From: Bradyrhizobium sp. CCBAU 51765
GTDB lineage: Bacteria; Pseudomonadota; Alphaproteobacteria; Rhizobiales; Xanthobacteraceae
Assembly: GCF_015291725.1 (NCBI RefSeq)
Contig: NZ_CP030038.1
Span: 7,367,001-7,431,000 of the forward strand
Direction of reading: 5' to 3'
DNA length: 64,000 nucleotides
The translations under genes were made by a program, and so were the position numbers. Positions within the stretch are counted from its first letter, which is position 1. Each line of letters starts with the position of its first letter. The notes under the pieces are model-generated. The model was not told the origin of the DNA. It was given only the letters and a program-made list of their open reading frames with translations, and did no database searches. Of the stretch, positions 51,583 through 60,549 are shown in pieces.

Positions 51583-52551
51583 ATGGGATCGCCAGAGCTC
51601 CCCTCAATGTCCCGACGAGGCTTTTGCCTGTGCTGCGTCGGCGGTGCTTTCGCGGCCACGACAGGCTGGCTTACGCCGAGGCAGGCATATGCCGAGGCCC
51701 GCGGTATCGTCAGCCTGATCAAGGACAGTGCTGCGACATCCCCGATCACGACCTACAAGCTGCGCAACAACATCAGCGTGCTCGAAGGGTCCGGCGGCAA
51801 TATCGCGGTGCTGACGGGCCCGGACGGAAAGCTGCTGGTCGACGCCGGCATCGGCGTCTCGCGCCCTCAACTCAGCAAGGCCCTCGCCGAGCTCGGCGGC
51901 GAGCCGGTTGCGCATCTGATCAACACGCATTGGCACTTCGACCATGCCGACGGCAATGAATGGCTGCACGCGGCCGGCGCGAAGATCATCGCACACGAAA
52001 ATACCCGCAAGCACCTGTCCGTCGTTCAACGGGTCGAGGATTGGGACTACAACTTCCTCGCCTCGCCCGCCAGCGCGCTCCCGGCCGAGGTTTTTGACAA
52101 GGAGCGTCAGCTCAAGCTCAACGGCGCGTCGATCGCGCTGAAATATTACGGGCCGGCACATACCGACAGCGACGTCTCGGTCATGTTTGGCGAGGCCAAC
52201 GTCCTGCACGCGGGCGACACCTTTTGGAACGGCATCTATCCGTTCATCGACTATTCCACCGGCGGCAGCATTGACGGCATGATCGCGGCGTCCGACGCCA
52301 ATCTGGCGGTCGCCAAGAGCGATACCATCATCATCCCCGGTCACGGCAAGCCGGTCAGCAACAAGGCCGAGCTCCAGGGATTCCGCGACATGCTGGTCGC
52401 GATCAGGGACAACGTCGGCAATCTCAAGAAGCAGGGACGGACGCGGGACGAAGCGGTTGCCGCCAAACCTACTGCCGCGTTCGACGCAAAGTTCGGCCAG
52501 TTCCTCGTCGATCCCGGCTACTTCACGAGGCTGGTCTACGAGGGCGTGTAG
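51583..52551 (+). CDS. Exported MBL-fold metallohydrolase
   Basis: A 322-residue metallo-beta-lactamase-fold protein with a Tat-like leader (SRRGFCLCCVGGAFAATTGWL). The zinc motif INTHWHFDHADGNEW (HxHxDH) is intact, with GPAHTDSD, VLHAGDTFW and IIIPGHGKP supplying the remaining ligands. It lies within the SoxH/quinoprotein-relay type of exported MBL proteins rather than true beta-lactamases. GAGG five bases before the ATG at 51583 decides the start. Substrate unknown. Confidence 0.85.
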   Translation: MGSPELPSMSRRGFCLCCVGGAFAATTGWLTPRQAYAEARGIVSLIKDSAATSPITTYKLRNNISVLEGSGGNIAVLTGPDGKLLVDAGIGVSRPQLSKALAELGGEPVAHLINTHWHFDHADGNEWLHAAGAKIIAHENTRKHLSVVQRVEDWDYNFLASPASALPAEVFDKERQLKLNGASIALKYYGPAHTDSDVSVMFGEANVLHAGDTFWNGIYPFIDYSTGGSIDGMIAASDANLAVAKSDTIIIPGHGKPVSNKAELQGFRDMLVAIRDNVGNLKKQGRTRDEAVAAKPTAAFDAKFGQFLVDPGYFTRLVYEGV

Positions 52552-52570
52552 AACGCTCCACCGCAACGCC

Positions 52571-52759
52571 TACGACGAAGGACTGAAGGAGTTCTGGAAT
52601 CCGATCAAGAAATACTGGGCCGACGGGTCAGACAGCAGCCGCCAGGCACTGATGAAGCTGCTGACCCTGGAGACGACCAAATTCCAGTACACCGACGGCA
52701 TGTCCGCGATTTCCTCGCTCGCAAGATTGTCTGAGGCGCAACGAGATCGGATCACGCGT
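52571..52759 (+). pseudogene. Coding remnant downstream of the MBL gene
   Basis: One frame reads YDEGLKEFWNPIKKYWADGS, DSSRQALMKLLTLETTKFQY and TDGMSAISSLARLSEAQ with normal host codon use, but it has no start codon outside the MBL gene and runs on into apparently non-coding sequence (RHRTRFRSPRRQ). It looks like the 3' part of a lost gene. The rest of 52552-52883 holds nothing else recognisable. Family not identified. Confidence 0.35.
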
Positions 52760-52883
52760 CACCGAACCCGATTCCGATCTCCTCGCCGCCAAACAATAGC
52801 CGGCCCTGCGGCCTTTGGCCCGGCTTCACAAAACTGCAATGTGCCGTCCGCATAAGGCATGCGTCCACCAACAGGAGACGCAC

Positions 52884-54239
52884 ATGCGCGCGACCCTTCT
52901 CAGCACCGTCGCAACGATCATTCTCACCGCCAGTTCTGCGCTGGCGCAGAGCGAAGGCGAATTCCCCGCCAAGCTCGCCGGCCACGTGGTGATGCCGGCC
53001 AGCTCGTTCATCGACGCGCCGGCTGACGCACCCGCCGATCTCAAGACCGCAGGCAAATATACCACCGGCAAGCGGGTCGACGCGCTTGGCACCGTCATGG
53101 GCAAGTCCTACGAGCGACCGACCGGCGTGTCGCTGCCGTTCAAGGGCCAGCCGCTCCAGGGGCATTCGGGCATCAAGACCATGCCCGACGGCAGCTTCTG
53201 GGTCATCACCGACAACGGCATGGGCGCGCGCGCCAACTCACCGGACTCGATGCTGTACCTGAACCGCTACAAGATGGATTGGGCGAGCGGCAAGATCAAG
53301 CGACAGGAAACCATCTTCCTGCACGATCCCGACAAGAAGGTGCCCTTCCGCATCGTGCATGAGGATAGCCCGAAGCGCTATCTCACCGGCTCCGATTTCG
53401 ACACTGAAGGCTTCCAGATCGTCGGCGACACCTTCTGGATCGGAGACGAGTTCGGCCCCTATATCCTGAAGGCCGACAAGTCGGGCAAGATCCTCGGCGT
53501 GTTCGACACGGTCGCCGACGGCAAGCCGGTGCGCTCGCCGGACAATTGGGCCGTCGCGACGCCGGGTGCGCCGGGCGCGACCTACACCAACGTCAATCTC
53601 CGCCGCTCCAAGGGCTATGAGGGCTTCGCCGCGTCGAAAGACGGCAAGTTCCTCTATGGCCTGCTCGAAGGACCGCTGTGGGATGCCGAGAAGAAGGACT
53701 GGGAGAAGGTCGACGGCAAGGAAGCCGCCCGCATCCTCGAATTCGACGTCGCCGCGGAGAAGTTCACCGGCCGCTATTGGCAGTATGTGTTCGAGCAGAA
53801 CGGCAACGCCATCGGCGACTTCAACATGATCGATCAGGCCTCCGGCCTCATCATCGAGCGCGACAACGGCGAAGGCACCGCCGACAAGGCCTGCCCGCAA
53901 GGCACCCGCGGCGAGAACTGCTTCCCTGACCTCGCCAAGTTCAAACGCGTCTACAAGATCGAGCTCACCGACGCCAATGTCGGCAAGCCCGTGCGCAAGA
54001 TTGGCTATATCGATCTGATGAAGATCAGGGATCCCGACAAGAAGGCGCGCAAGCCGCTCAATGACGGCGTCTACACCTTCCCGTTCTTCACCATCGAGAA
54101 CGTCGATCGCGTCGACGACACCCATATCATCGTCGGCAACGACAACAACCTGCCGTTCTCCTCCAGCCGCGATCCCAACAAGGCCGACGACAACGAGTTC
54201 GTGCTGCTCGAGGTCGCGGATTTCCTGAAGGCGAAGTAG
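52884..54239 (+). CDS. Exported esterase-like activity of phytase family protein
   Basis: A 451-residue periplasmic protein with a signal peptide (LLSTVATIILTASSALAQ). The esterase-like activity of phytase domain is seen in LQGHSGIKTMPDGSFWVITD, SDFDTEGFQIVGDTFWIGDE, NLRRSKGYEGFAASKDGKF and TIENVDRVDDTHIIVGNDN. This beta-propeller-like family hydrolyses phosphate esters, though activity of most members is untested. AGGAG precedes the ATG. Confidence 0.85.
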   Translation: MRATLLSTVATIILTASSALAQSEGEFPAKLAGHVVMPASSFIDAPADAPADLKTAGKYTTGKRVDALGTVMGKSYERPTGVSLPFKGQPLQGHSGIKTMPDGSFWVITDNGMGARANSPDSMLYLNRYKMDWASGKIKRQETIFLHDPDKKVPFRIVHEDSPKRYLTGSDFDTEGFQIVGDTFWIGDEFGPYILKADKSGKILGVFDTVADGKPVRSPDNWAVATPGAPGATYTNVNLRRSKGYEGFAASKDGKFLYGLLEGPLWDAEKKDWEKVDGKEAARILEFDVAAEKFTGRYWQYVFEQNGNAIGDFNMIDQASGLIIERDNGEGTADKACPQGTRGENCFPDLAKFKRVYKIELTDANVGKPVRKIGYIDLMKIRDPDKKARKPLNDGVYTFPFFTIENVDRVDDTHIIVGNDNNLPFSSSRDPNKADDNEFVLLEVADFLKAK

Positions 54240-54304
54240 GACGAGTTCTCTCGTCTCCTCTCCCCACTTGCGGCAGGGCAATCGCATTTGAATATTGCAG
54301 AGAT

Positions 54305-54390
54305 CGTCATGCCCGGGCTTGTCCCGGGCATCCACGTTCTTTGTGCTGCGTGGACAGGCGTGGATGGCCGGGACAAGCCCAGCCATGACG
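54305..54390. repeat. Intergenic palindromic repeat, CATGCCCGGGCTTG type
   Basis: CGTCATGCCCGGGCTTGTCC at the left pairs with the right arm GGACAAGCCCAGCCATGACG, with inner GCATCCACG / CGTGGATGG. A relative of the element at 7244-7329. Confidence 0.85.
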
Positions 54391-54483
54391 CTGCGGAGAC
54401 AGACGGTGCCCATAGCCACATCTCATATGCGATAGCCCTGCCACTTGCGGGGAGAGGGTTGGAAATGACAGCGGCCTCATCCT

Positions 54484-54565
54484 CCGTCATTGCGAGCGCA
54501 GCGACGCAATCCAGAACCTATCCGCGGAGACAGTCTGGATTGCTTCGCTACGCTCGCAATGACGG
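54484..54565. repeat. Intergenic palindromic repeat, CATTGCGAGCGCAGCG type
   Basis: CCGTCATTGCGAGCGCAGCG, GACGCAATCCAGA and the inverse TCTGGATTGCTTCGCTACGC, TCGCAATGACGG form a long palindrome. The 420-base gap 54240-54660 contains this, the preceding repeat and no gene. It probably terminates the converging phytase-like and tonB transcripts. Confidence 0.9.
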
Positions 54566-54660
54566 GGATAGAGCTTCAGTCCCACCTCTCAATGAGGTCG
54601 CGGAGACAACCCCTCGCACCCCTTACACGTCAGACCGTGAATGGCTGCGAGCGAGCATCC

Positions 54661-55491
54661 TCACCTCACCGTAAACTCCACCGGGATCGTAAAACTCATC
54701 GAACCGGTCTTGATCTCGTCCGGCATCGGCGGGAACGGCGAGGCCTGGCGGATCATCGCCATGGCCTGGGCATCGAAGGCCGCGACGCCGGACGAGCCGC
54801 CGAGGCGGCTGGACGTGACTTGCCCGCTGCGGCTGAGGGTGAAGCTCAGCCTCGCGACGCCGCGCTGGCCGCCCCCACCTGACGGATATTGGTGGAAACG
54901 CATCAGATGCGCCCGGACGCGTTGATTGTAGGATGCAATCGCGGAGGCCGTCGCACCCGCACTCATGGCGGATGACATCGGCGCCTCGCGCTCGGCGCGC
55001 GGCGGCGCACTGGTGCGCGGCGCGGGCGTCGCTTCCGACGGCTTCTTCGCCTCGCGGCGAACCACCTTCGGCTTCGCTGGAGCGGGCTTTTCGACCGGCG
55101 CGATCTTCGCCGGCTCGGGCCTGGCCGGCGTCGGCTCAAGCTTCTGCTCCGGTGGCGCGACCACGTCCGGCTGCTCCTGCGGCGGTGTCGGCGCGATGGT
55201 TTCCTCGACGGCCTGCTGCTGGACGGGTTCCGGCGGCGAGGCGTCGGCCTCTTGCATGACTGGCCCCGGGGCGAGGACGTCCTGCGTCGGCTGCGGCGCC
55301 GAGGTCACCGGGGCCATGTCGATCATGATCGCCGGCAGGCTGACGCCCTGCTCGGGCTGCGACTTGAGCCAGTTCGCCGCAAGCAGCGCGGCAGCCACGT
55401 GCAACGCCACGATCACGGCCGCCGAGACACCCCAGCGTGCGCCCTCGCGCTCGCCGAGCGGCTCGTGCAGGGCGAAGGCGTTCGCGGCCAT
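54661..55491 (-). CDS. tonB: Energy transducer TonB
   Basis: A 276-residue TonB. A cytoplasmic N-terminus and membrane anchor (VSAAVIVALHVAAALLAANWL) are followed by a long Pro/Glu/Lys-rich periplasmic spacer (PPEQKLEPTPARPEPAKIAP). The C-terminal TonB domain is SYNQRVRAHLMRFHQYPSGG, GVARLSFTLSRSGQVTSSRL, then DAQAMAMIRQASPFPPMPDE. It couples proton motive force to HmuR for heme import. It overlaps the exbD stop and is last in the hmuR operon. Confidence 0.93.
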   Translation of the reverse strand: MAANAFALHEPLGEREGARWGVSAAVIVALHVAAALLAANWLKSQPEQGVSLPAIMIDMAPVTSAPQPTQDVLAPGPVMQEADASPPEPVQQQAVEETIAPTPPQEQPDVVAPPEQKLEPTPARPEPAKIAPVEKPAPAKPKVVRREAKKPSEATPAPRTSAPPRAEREAPMSSAMSAGATASAIASYNQRVRAHLMRFHQYPSGGGGQRGVARLSFTLSRSGQVTSSRLGGSSGVAAFDAQAMAMIRQASPFPPMPDEIKTGSMSFTIPVEFTVR

Positions 55492-55937
55492 CAGCTGCGT
55501 CCGTCGAGGCCGACGAGGGCGACCTTGAGATAGCCGGCATTGCGCAAGGTGTTCATCACCTCCATCAGGTCGCCATAGGAAACGGCCTTGTCGGCGCGCA
55601 GATAAATGCGCTCGTCCTTGCGGCCCTTGGTGGCGGCATCGAGCGCGCCGCTGAGCGCGTCGCGACCCACGATATCCTCACCCACCACGATCGAAAGATC
55701 CGGCTTGACGGTGACGAAGACCGGCTTGTCGGGCCGCGGCGCCGGTTCGGCCGCGGTGGCCGGCAGATCGACGCCGATGTCGACGGTGGCGAGTGGAGCC
55801 GCCACCATGAAGATGATCAGGAGCACCAGCATCACGTCGATGAACGGCGTGACATTGATCTCGTGGGTGACGTCGAGATCGCCGGGGTCACCGCGCTTGA
55901 GCGCCGATGGCGAACCTGCGCCGAGCTTGGTGGCCAT
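55491..55937 (-). CDS. exbD: Biopolymer transport protein ExbD
   Basis: A 148-residue single-pass protein of the TonB motor. EINVTPFIDVMLVLLIIFMV carries the proton-conducting Asp in its helix. LPATAAEPAPRPDKPVFVTV and the periplasmic RADKAVSYGDLMEVMNTLRN region follow. Its stop overlaps the tonB start, and exbB lies three bases upstream. Confidence 0.95.
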   Translation of the reverse strand: MATKLGAGSPSALKRGDPGDLDVTHEINVTPFIDVMLVLLIIFMVAAPLATVDIGVDLPATAAEPAPRPDKPVFVTVKPDLSIVVGEDIVGRDALSGALDAATKGRKDERIYLRADKAVSYGDLMEVMNTLRNAGYLKVALVGLDGRS

Positions 55938-55940
55938 GGC

Positions 55941-56717
55941 CTACTCCGCAGCCCGCGCCAGGCGGAGATGGCCGTGGTCGCGCTGGCGGCTCACCAGCAG
56001 CATGAGCTGCGCCGAGGCGTCGCCGAGCAGGGCGCGGTAATTGGCAATGCCGCGGACGAGATGATTGTAGATCACGACCGCCGGAATCGCGGCAACGAGA
56101 CCGAGGGCGGTCGCGAGCAACGCTTCCGCAATGCCGGGCGCGACGACCGCAAGACTGGTGGTGTGGCTCTCGGAGATGCCGATGAAGGAATTCATGATGC
56201 CCCAGACGGTGCCGAACAGGCCGACGAACGGCGCGGTGGCGCCGATGCTCGCGAGCACGCCGGTGCCGCGCGCGATCTGCCGCGACATCGCCGCCTCGAC
56301 CCGCTCCAGCCGTAGCGCCACCCGCTCCTGCAGGCCGTCGTCGAGGATGCCGCCGGAGAGTTCCGCTTCCCTGGCGCAGGACTGGATCAGTTGGGCGACC
56401 GCGTCGCGCGCGTCGCCGGCCCTTGCGGATGCCTCGGCCAGCGTCATGTTGCCCTCGAGGGCGCGCGTCCGCCGCAGGGCGAGCGAGCCCTTGCGGCGCA
56501 GCTCGATGGTCTTGGCGAGCCACACCGTCCACGTCACCAGCGAGGCGATGGCGAGCCCGACCATCACCGTCTTCACGATGATGTCGGCGCCGACGAACAT
56601 GCCCCAGGGCGACAGATTGCGCGGCAACAGGGCTTCGTCGATCGCGAAGGCCGGTGCCGGCGCGAGCGCCAGCGCGATGGCTAGGATTGCATGCCGAAGC
56701 CTGGAATTGTGCTGCAT
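55941..56717 (-). CDS. exbB: TonB-system motor protein ExbB
   Basis: A 258-residue MotA/TolQ/ExbB proton channel with a cleavable-looking N-terminal signal (HAILAIALALAPAPAFA). TM1 is MVGLAIASLVTWTVWLAKTI. The signature block GVLASIGATAPFVGLFGTVW is followed by GIMNSFIGISE and APGIAEALLATALGLVAAIP. The long ExbB form with an extra N-terminal segment is usual in alphaproteobacteria. Confidence 0.95.
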   Translation of the reverse strand: MQHNSRLRHAILAIALALAPAPAFAIDEALLPRNLSPWGMFVGADIIVKTVMVGLAIASLVTWTVWLAKTIELRRKGSLALRRTRALEGNMTLAEASARAGDARDAVAQLIQSCAREAELSGGILDDGLQERVALRLERVEAAMSRQIARGTGVLASIGATAPFVGLFGTVWGIMNSFIGISESHTTSLAVVAPGIAEALLATALGLVAAIPAVVIYNHLVRGIANYRALLGDASAQLMLLVSRQRDHGHLRLARAAE

Positions 56718-56744
56718 CCCGATCTCCCGTCAGGTTGAAACGAG

Positions 56745-57260
56745 CTACGCCTCTGGGGCGGCCGCGATCCGTTCCGCAAGTTGCCGAAACCGCGCCAACT
56801 GGTCTCCGCGAAGCGCCCGGGTTTCGTCCCGGCCGACAAACACCTTGAACATGATGCCGCCATCGGCGTTGACGAAGGCGACGAAGGCGGAGGTCTTGCC
56901 CATGAAGGGGCGTTCGACGAAGGCAACGGCCGCGCACCGCTCGTGGCGGAGATGGCCGTGCAGTCCCTTCGGCTGCATCAGGTTGAAATAGCCGCGGCCG
57001 ATCTCGCCCGCGGGAATTGGGCCGGTGAACTCGAAGATCGCATCATCCGTGTGCACGATCAGCGTGACCTCACCCCATTCCGCAATGTCCTGCATGACGG
57101 CAGCAAAGTGCCCGCCGCCCCCGATGCGCATCATGGGAGACGGCAGCGCCTCGATCACCGCGCGCGGGGTGACCTTGCGCTCGCGCGCAACGTCCTCGAT
57201 CACGGCACCGGGATTGTCGGCCATATACGCCTTGAGATCGGTGAGATCGGTGCTCGGCAT
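56745..57260 (-). CDS. hutX: Heme utilization cytosolic carrier protein HutX
   Basis: A 171-residue HutX/HugX-family heme carrier that accepts imported heme in the cytosol. It has an N-terminal helical region (DLTDLKAYMADNPGAVIEDV) and DAIFEFTGPIPAGEIGRGYF followed by NLMQPKGLHGHLRHERC. The C-terminal FVERPFMGKTSAFVAFVNAD and MFKVFVGRDETRAL are typical. GGGAG precedes the ATG. It sits between hmuQ and exbB. Confidence 0.9.
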   Translation of the reverse strand: MPSTDLTDLKAYMADNPGAVIEDVARERKVTPRAVIEALPSPMMRIGGGGHFAAVMQDIAEWGEVTLIVHTDDAIFEFTGPIPAGEIGRGYFNLMQPKGLHGHLRHERCAAVAFVERPFMGKTSAFVAFVNADGGIMFKVFVGRDETRALRGDQLARFRQLAERIAAAPEA

Positions 57261-57290
57261 GTCCGGCTCCCTTTCGTGATCGGCCGCGAC

Positions 57291-57626
57291 CTAGGCCGCC
57301 GCGCTCGCCTTGCGCTCGGTCATGATGACCTCGAACCCCTCGAACCTGGGATGACCGAGATAGAGGCTCTCGCCGGTCTTGTTGTCGGCGCGCGCATGGG
57401 CGCGGCGGAATTCCTCCGAACGCGTCCAGGCCTCGAAGGCCGCCTTGTCGATCCACACCGTGTGCGAGGAGTACAGCGTGTGGTCCTCGGCGACCGGCCC
57501 CTTGAGCAGATGGAATTCGACGAAACCCGCCATGCTGCCGAGATAGGACTCGCGCGTCCGCCAGACGGTTTCGAACGCGGCTTCCGAGCCGGGCTTCACC
57601 TGAAAGCGATTCATAGCGATGAACAT
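57291..57626 (-). CDS. hmuQ: IsdG-family heme-degrading monooxygenase HmuQ
   Basis: A 111-residue ABM-fold heme oxygenase that opens the heme ring and releases iron. The expected Asn (MNRFQVKPG), Trp (VWIDKAAFEAW) and heme-ligand His (EFRRAHARADN) are present. In B. japonicum HmuQ is the IsdG-like enzyme encoded in the hmu locus. AAGGAGAG precedes the ATG. It follows hmuR by about 100 bases in the same operon. Confidence 0.93.
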   Translation of the reverse strand: MFIAMNRFQVKPGSEAAFETVWRTRESYLGSMAGFVEFHLLKGPVAEDHTLYSSHTVWIDKAAFEAWTRSEEFRRAHARADNKTGESLYLGHPRFEGFEVIMTERKASAAA

Positions 57627-57724
57627 AACGGTCTCTCCTTGCTATCAAGACGAAAACGCACCGAAGCCGCGCTGGAGCATCAGCGCGGCCCGGCGGAGGT
57701 TGTGGAACTGCGGCGCCGGTCGGC

Positions 57725-60073
57725 TTACGCACCTCCAAAGTGGATCTTCATGCCGGCCTTGTAGACCCTGCCCGGTCCGGGGCTCGACCACAGCACGTCG
57801 TTCTGCGAGGTGCCGTCAGTCGAGCTGCCGGGAACGGCGTAAGGCCGGTAGTACTGGTTCAAGAGATTGTCGATCGACGCCGTGAACACGATGTCCTTGG
57901 TCGCGTTGTAGGTCAGGTACAGGTTGACCAATTCGTAGCCGGTCGCGGGCAGATAGCCGGCGGGCACGTCGTTGTTGGCGCCGAACGAGGCCCACTGCGC
58001 CGACAGGATCAGCGTGCGATCGAGCAGGCGGACACCGCCGGTCGTGACGACCTTGCGTGGGGTGATGGTTGCGAGCCCGATATTGGTGGCGACGTTCTTG
58101 CCCTGGATGTAGTGCCCGGCGACGCCGATGAACCAGTCGCCGGCATCGTACATCGTCTCAGCCTCGAAGCCCTGGATGCGAGCATTGGCGATGTTCTGAT
58201 ACTGGTAGTACTGACTGAACGAGCCGAACCCGGTCGGCACCGGCGTCGAGGCAACGAGGTCGATGTAGTCGCTGACATCGTTGCGGAAGAGATTGATCTT
58301 GCCGCGGAAGGAGTCGTTGGCGCTGAAGATGTTGTCGTATTTCAGGTTGAAGCCCACTTCCTTGTTCTTGCCGACCTCTGGACGGAGGCTCGGGTTCGGC
58401 AGGAAGCAGAACAGTCCCACCGTGCCGTTCGGGCAGACGAAGAAGGCCGGTCCGCCACCCGTCGCATGTGCGCCGGAAATCACCGTCTCGGTGATCGATG
58501 GCGCACGATAGCCTTCGGCGTAGCTGACATAGGGCTGGAAGCCCGGAACCGGCGTGACGCCAAGAGTGATCTTCGGCGAGAAGCGGTCGCCGCCGGCGCT
58601 GGTCCTGCCGGAATCAAGGTCGTAGCGGTCATAGCGGATCGCGCTCACCGCCTCGAACCAAGTACCGTAGTTCTGCTTCAGCTGAAGGAAACCGCCCGAC
58701 ACGGTGCGAATGCCGCTCGGCGTCGTGATGTTGGAATTGCCGCGGCTGTCGGTCGTGATCACGTCGTCCTGGAAGGCGTCGATGCCCCAGGTGACGGCGT
58801 TGCGCCAGTCGCCCACGTTGAAGCGCGTGGTGTTGTTGACGTCGATGCCGTAGGTATCGAGGACATAGCCGCGCTTGTCGCCGACACAGCCCGAAATGTT
58901 GTTGCCGAAATTGCCCGTCCCGCAATAGGCGCCGCCGGACGTGGAATAGTGATAGGTCTTGGTCTGGTCGTTGTCGACGCGATTGCCATAGATCGACATG
59001 TGCCAGTCGAACAGATTGTCGCTCGGCAGCGAATAGTTCCAGGTGATGGTCCCGGTGTAGTTCTTCGCATCGGAAGCGTAGACCGACGAGCCCTGATAGA
59101 GCGCGCGCTGAGCCGCCGTTGCCACCGGACCGCGGTTGAACTGGCCGATATCGTATTGATAGTCCTGGAAGACGGCGCCGAACTTGACCTCGTGACCGAG
59201 GGCCGGCCGCACCGTGAGCTTCATCAACCCGGCCTCGACCTGGTTGCCGGTGTTGCCGATCTCGGTGCCGTTGCCGTCCTTGTAATTGCCTTGGGTGCGG
59301 TAGACCGCGCCGCCGAAGACATCGACGTCGGGTGTGGCACGCACGCCCCCGAACACCGAGCCGAGGCCGCGATTGTTGTTGGAGCCGTAGGATCCCGAGA
59401 GGTCGACGCCCCAGCGCTCGCCGGGGCGCAGCACGTCGTTGATGTCCTTGGTGCGGAACGAGACCAGGCCGCCGATCGCGCCGGAGCCGTAGATGTTGGC
59501 GGTCGGTCCGCGCACGACGTCGACCCCGCCGATCAATTCAGGATCGAGGAAGAAGGAGCCGTTGGCGTTGTGGCCGGTGCGCTGGTAGTTCTGCCGCGCG
59601 CCATCGACGACGACCGCGACGCGCCCGAAATCCTGCAAGCCGCGAATGTTGATGACGGTCGCGGGATCGTCGCCGCGCTCCTGAAACGACACGCCGGGAA
59701 TGGCGTAGAAGATGTCCGACAGGCGGTTCGGCTGGAGTCCCTGAATCTTGTCCAGCGAAATCGAGCTGACGGGCGCGAGCGCATCGATCGCCCGCTCCGG
59801 GGTCTTGGTCGCCGCGACCGTGATGGTATCGAGCGTCTGCACCGGCGCCGTACCGCCCGCTTGCGCGTGCGCATTCATGACGTCGGGCGTTGCCTGCTGC
59901 GCCGCCTGCGGCTTGGCCGGCTTGCGCTTTGCCTGCTTCGACCGCTCCGACGAGGCACTTTCGGCTTGCGGCGATGCGGTCTGCGCGAGACTGCTCTCCG
60001 TCACCCATGCTGCAATTGAAACCACCGACGCGCCCAAAATCAGGGCGCGCGAATACCTAGCCCCGTCAGCCAT
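57725..60073 (-). CDS. hmuR: TonB-dependent heme receptor HmuR
   Basis: A 782-residue outer-membrane receptor. A signal peptide (ALILGASVVSIAAWVTESSLA) is followed by a basic linker and a TonB-box-like TITVAATKTPERA. The plug domain has VINIRGLQDFGRVAVVVDGA and IYGSGAIGGLVSFRTKD. A 22-strand barrel with YVSYAEGYRAPSITETVISG (the FRAP-like motif) ends in MKIHFGGA with a near-canonical aromatic C-terminus. The ATG at 60073, behind GGGG, is preferred over a GTG at 60091. First gene of hmuR-hmuQ-hutX-exbB-exbD-tonB. Confidence 0.94.
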   Translation of the reverse strand: MADGARYSRALILGASVVSIAAWVTESSLAQTASPQAESASSERSKQAKRKPAKPQAAQQATPDVMNAHAQAGGTAPVQTLDTITVAATKTPERAIDALAPVSSISLDKIQGLQPNRLSDIFYAIPGVSFQERGDDPATVINIRGLQDFGRVAVVVDGARQNYQRTGHNANGSFFLDPELIGGVDVVRGPTANIYGSGAIGGLVSFRTKDINDVLRPGERWGVDLSGSYGSNNNRGLGSVFGGVRATPDVDVFGGAVYRTQGNYKDGNGTEIGNTGNQVEAGLMKLTVRPALGHEVKFGAVFQDYQYDIGQFNRGPVATAAQRALYQGSSVYASDAKNYTGTITWNYSLPSDNLFDWHMSIYGNRVDNDQTKTYHYSTSGGAYCGTGNFGNNISGCVGDKRGYVLDTYGIDVNNTTRFNVGDWRNAVTWGIDAFQDDVITTDSRGNSNITTPSGIRTVSGGFLQLKQNYGTWFEAVSAIRYDRYDLDSGRTSAGGDRFSPKITLGVTPVPGFQPYVSYAEGYRAPSITETVISGAHATGGGPAFFVCPNGTVGLFCFLPNPSLRPEVGKNKEVGFNLKYDNIFSANDSFRGKINLFRNDVSDYIDLVASTPVPTGFGSFSQYYQYQNIANARIQGFEAETMYDAGDWFIGVAGHYIQGKNVATNIGLATITPRKVVTTGGVRLLDRTLILSAQWASFGANNDVPAGYLPATGYELVNLYLTYNATKDIVFTASIDNLLNQYYRPYAVPGSSTDGTSQNDVLWSSPGPGRVYKAGMKIHFGGA

Positions 60074-60183
60074 ATCAGCCCCAGCCTGCACTTCGCTTTA
60101 ATTTTGAAGTCTCTTGGCTGGCGCGCGTTCGCAACGCGAACGACTGGCTGGCTGATCTTCTCAAACCGCGGGGACGTCACCCC

Positions 60184-60209
60184 GTTGCCACAATTGGTAA
60201 CGTGGCAAC
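60184..60209. promoter_or_regulatory. Inverted repeat in the hmuR-hmuP intergenic region
   Basis: GTTGCCAC (60184-60191) and GTGGCAAC (60202-60209) form a perfect 8-bp inverted repeat with a 10-bp spacer, about 110 bases upstream of hmuR and 130 upstream of hmuP. In B. japonicum, Irr and HmuP both act at the hmuR promoter. This repeat does not look like the Irr ICE motif, so the binding factor is open. Confidence 0.5.
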
Positions 60210-60336
60210 ACTCTGACGGTCAATGACACCTGATTGCAGTTTATATCGATTGTAAATTGGGGCCGTTGGAATGCGCCTCGCGCCGCTTATACAGGACAAG
60301 CTAGATCTGAAATTTCGAAGGCGCACCACGACGACA

Positions 60337-60543
60337 ATGTCAGCAGCATCTGGAGACAGCGGCGGCGGCGCGGCGGGTCCGACAGGACGCCCTTCTGCCG
60401 CAACGAGAACCCTCACCATGCGAGGGAGCCGGATCGACAGCCGCGAGCTGTTTGCGGCCGAGCGCGAGATCATCATCGCGCATGGCGAGGACAGCTATCG
60501 CCTGCGCCTGACCTCGCAGAACAAGCTGATCCTGACGAAGTGA
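60337..60543 (+). CDS. hmuP: Hemin uptake protein HmuP
   Basis: A 68-residue protein with a Gly/Ala/Ser-rich N-terminus and the HmuP core, STRELF-like DSRELFAAEREIIIAHGEDS and YRLRLTSQNKLILTK. In B. japonicum HmuP is a coactivator that works with Irr to turn on heme-uptake genes. It is first in hmuP-hmuT-hmuU-hmuV; hmuT follows six bases after its stop. Confidence 0.93.
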   Translation: MSAASGDSGGGAAGPTGRPSAATRTLTMRGSRIDSRELFAAEREIIIAHGEDSYRLRLTSQNKLILTK

Positions 60544-60549
60544 AACGCA

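Noticed and set aside
54288..54882. Two plus-strand frames opposite tonB and the repeats
   Set aside because: They are built from palindromic repeats and the antisense of tonB, and they lack family patterns.
57740..60019. 759-codon plus-strand frame opposite hmuR
   Set aside because: Antisense shadow of hmuR. The hmuR frame has all receptor motifs and the shadow has none.
60239..60257. Irr ICE box upstream of hmuP
   Set aside because: TTTATATCGATTGTAAA is only loosely palindromic and does not match the TTTAGAA..TTCTAAA-like consensus well enough to call.
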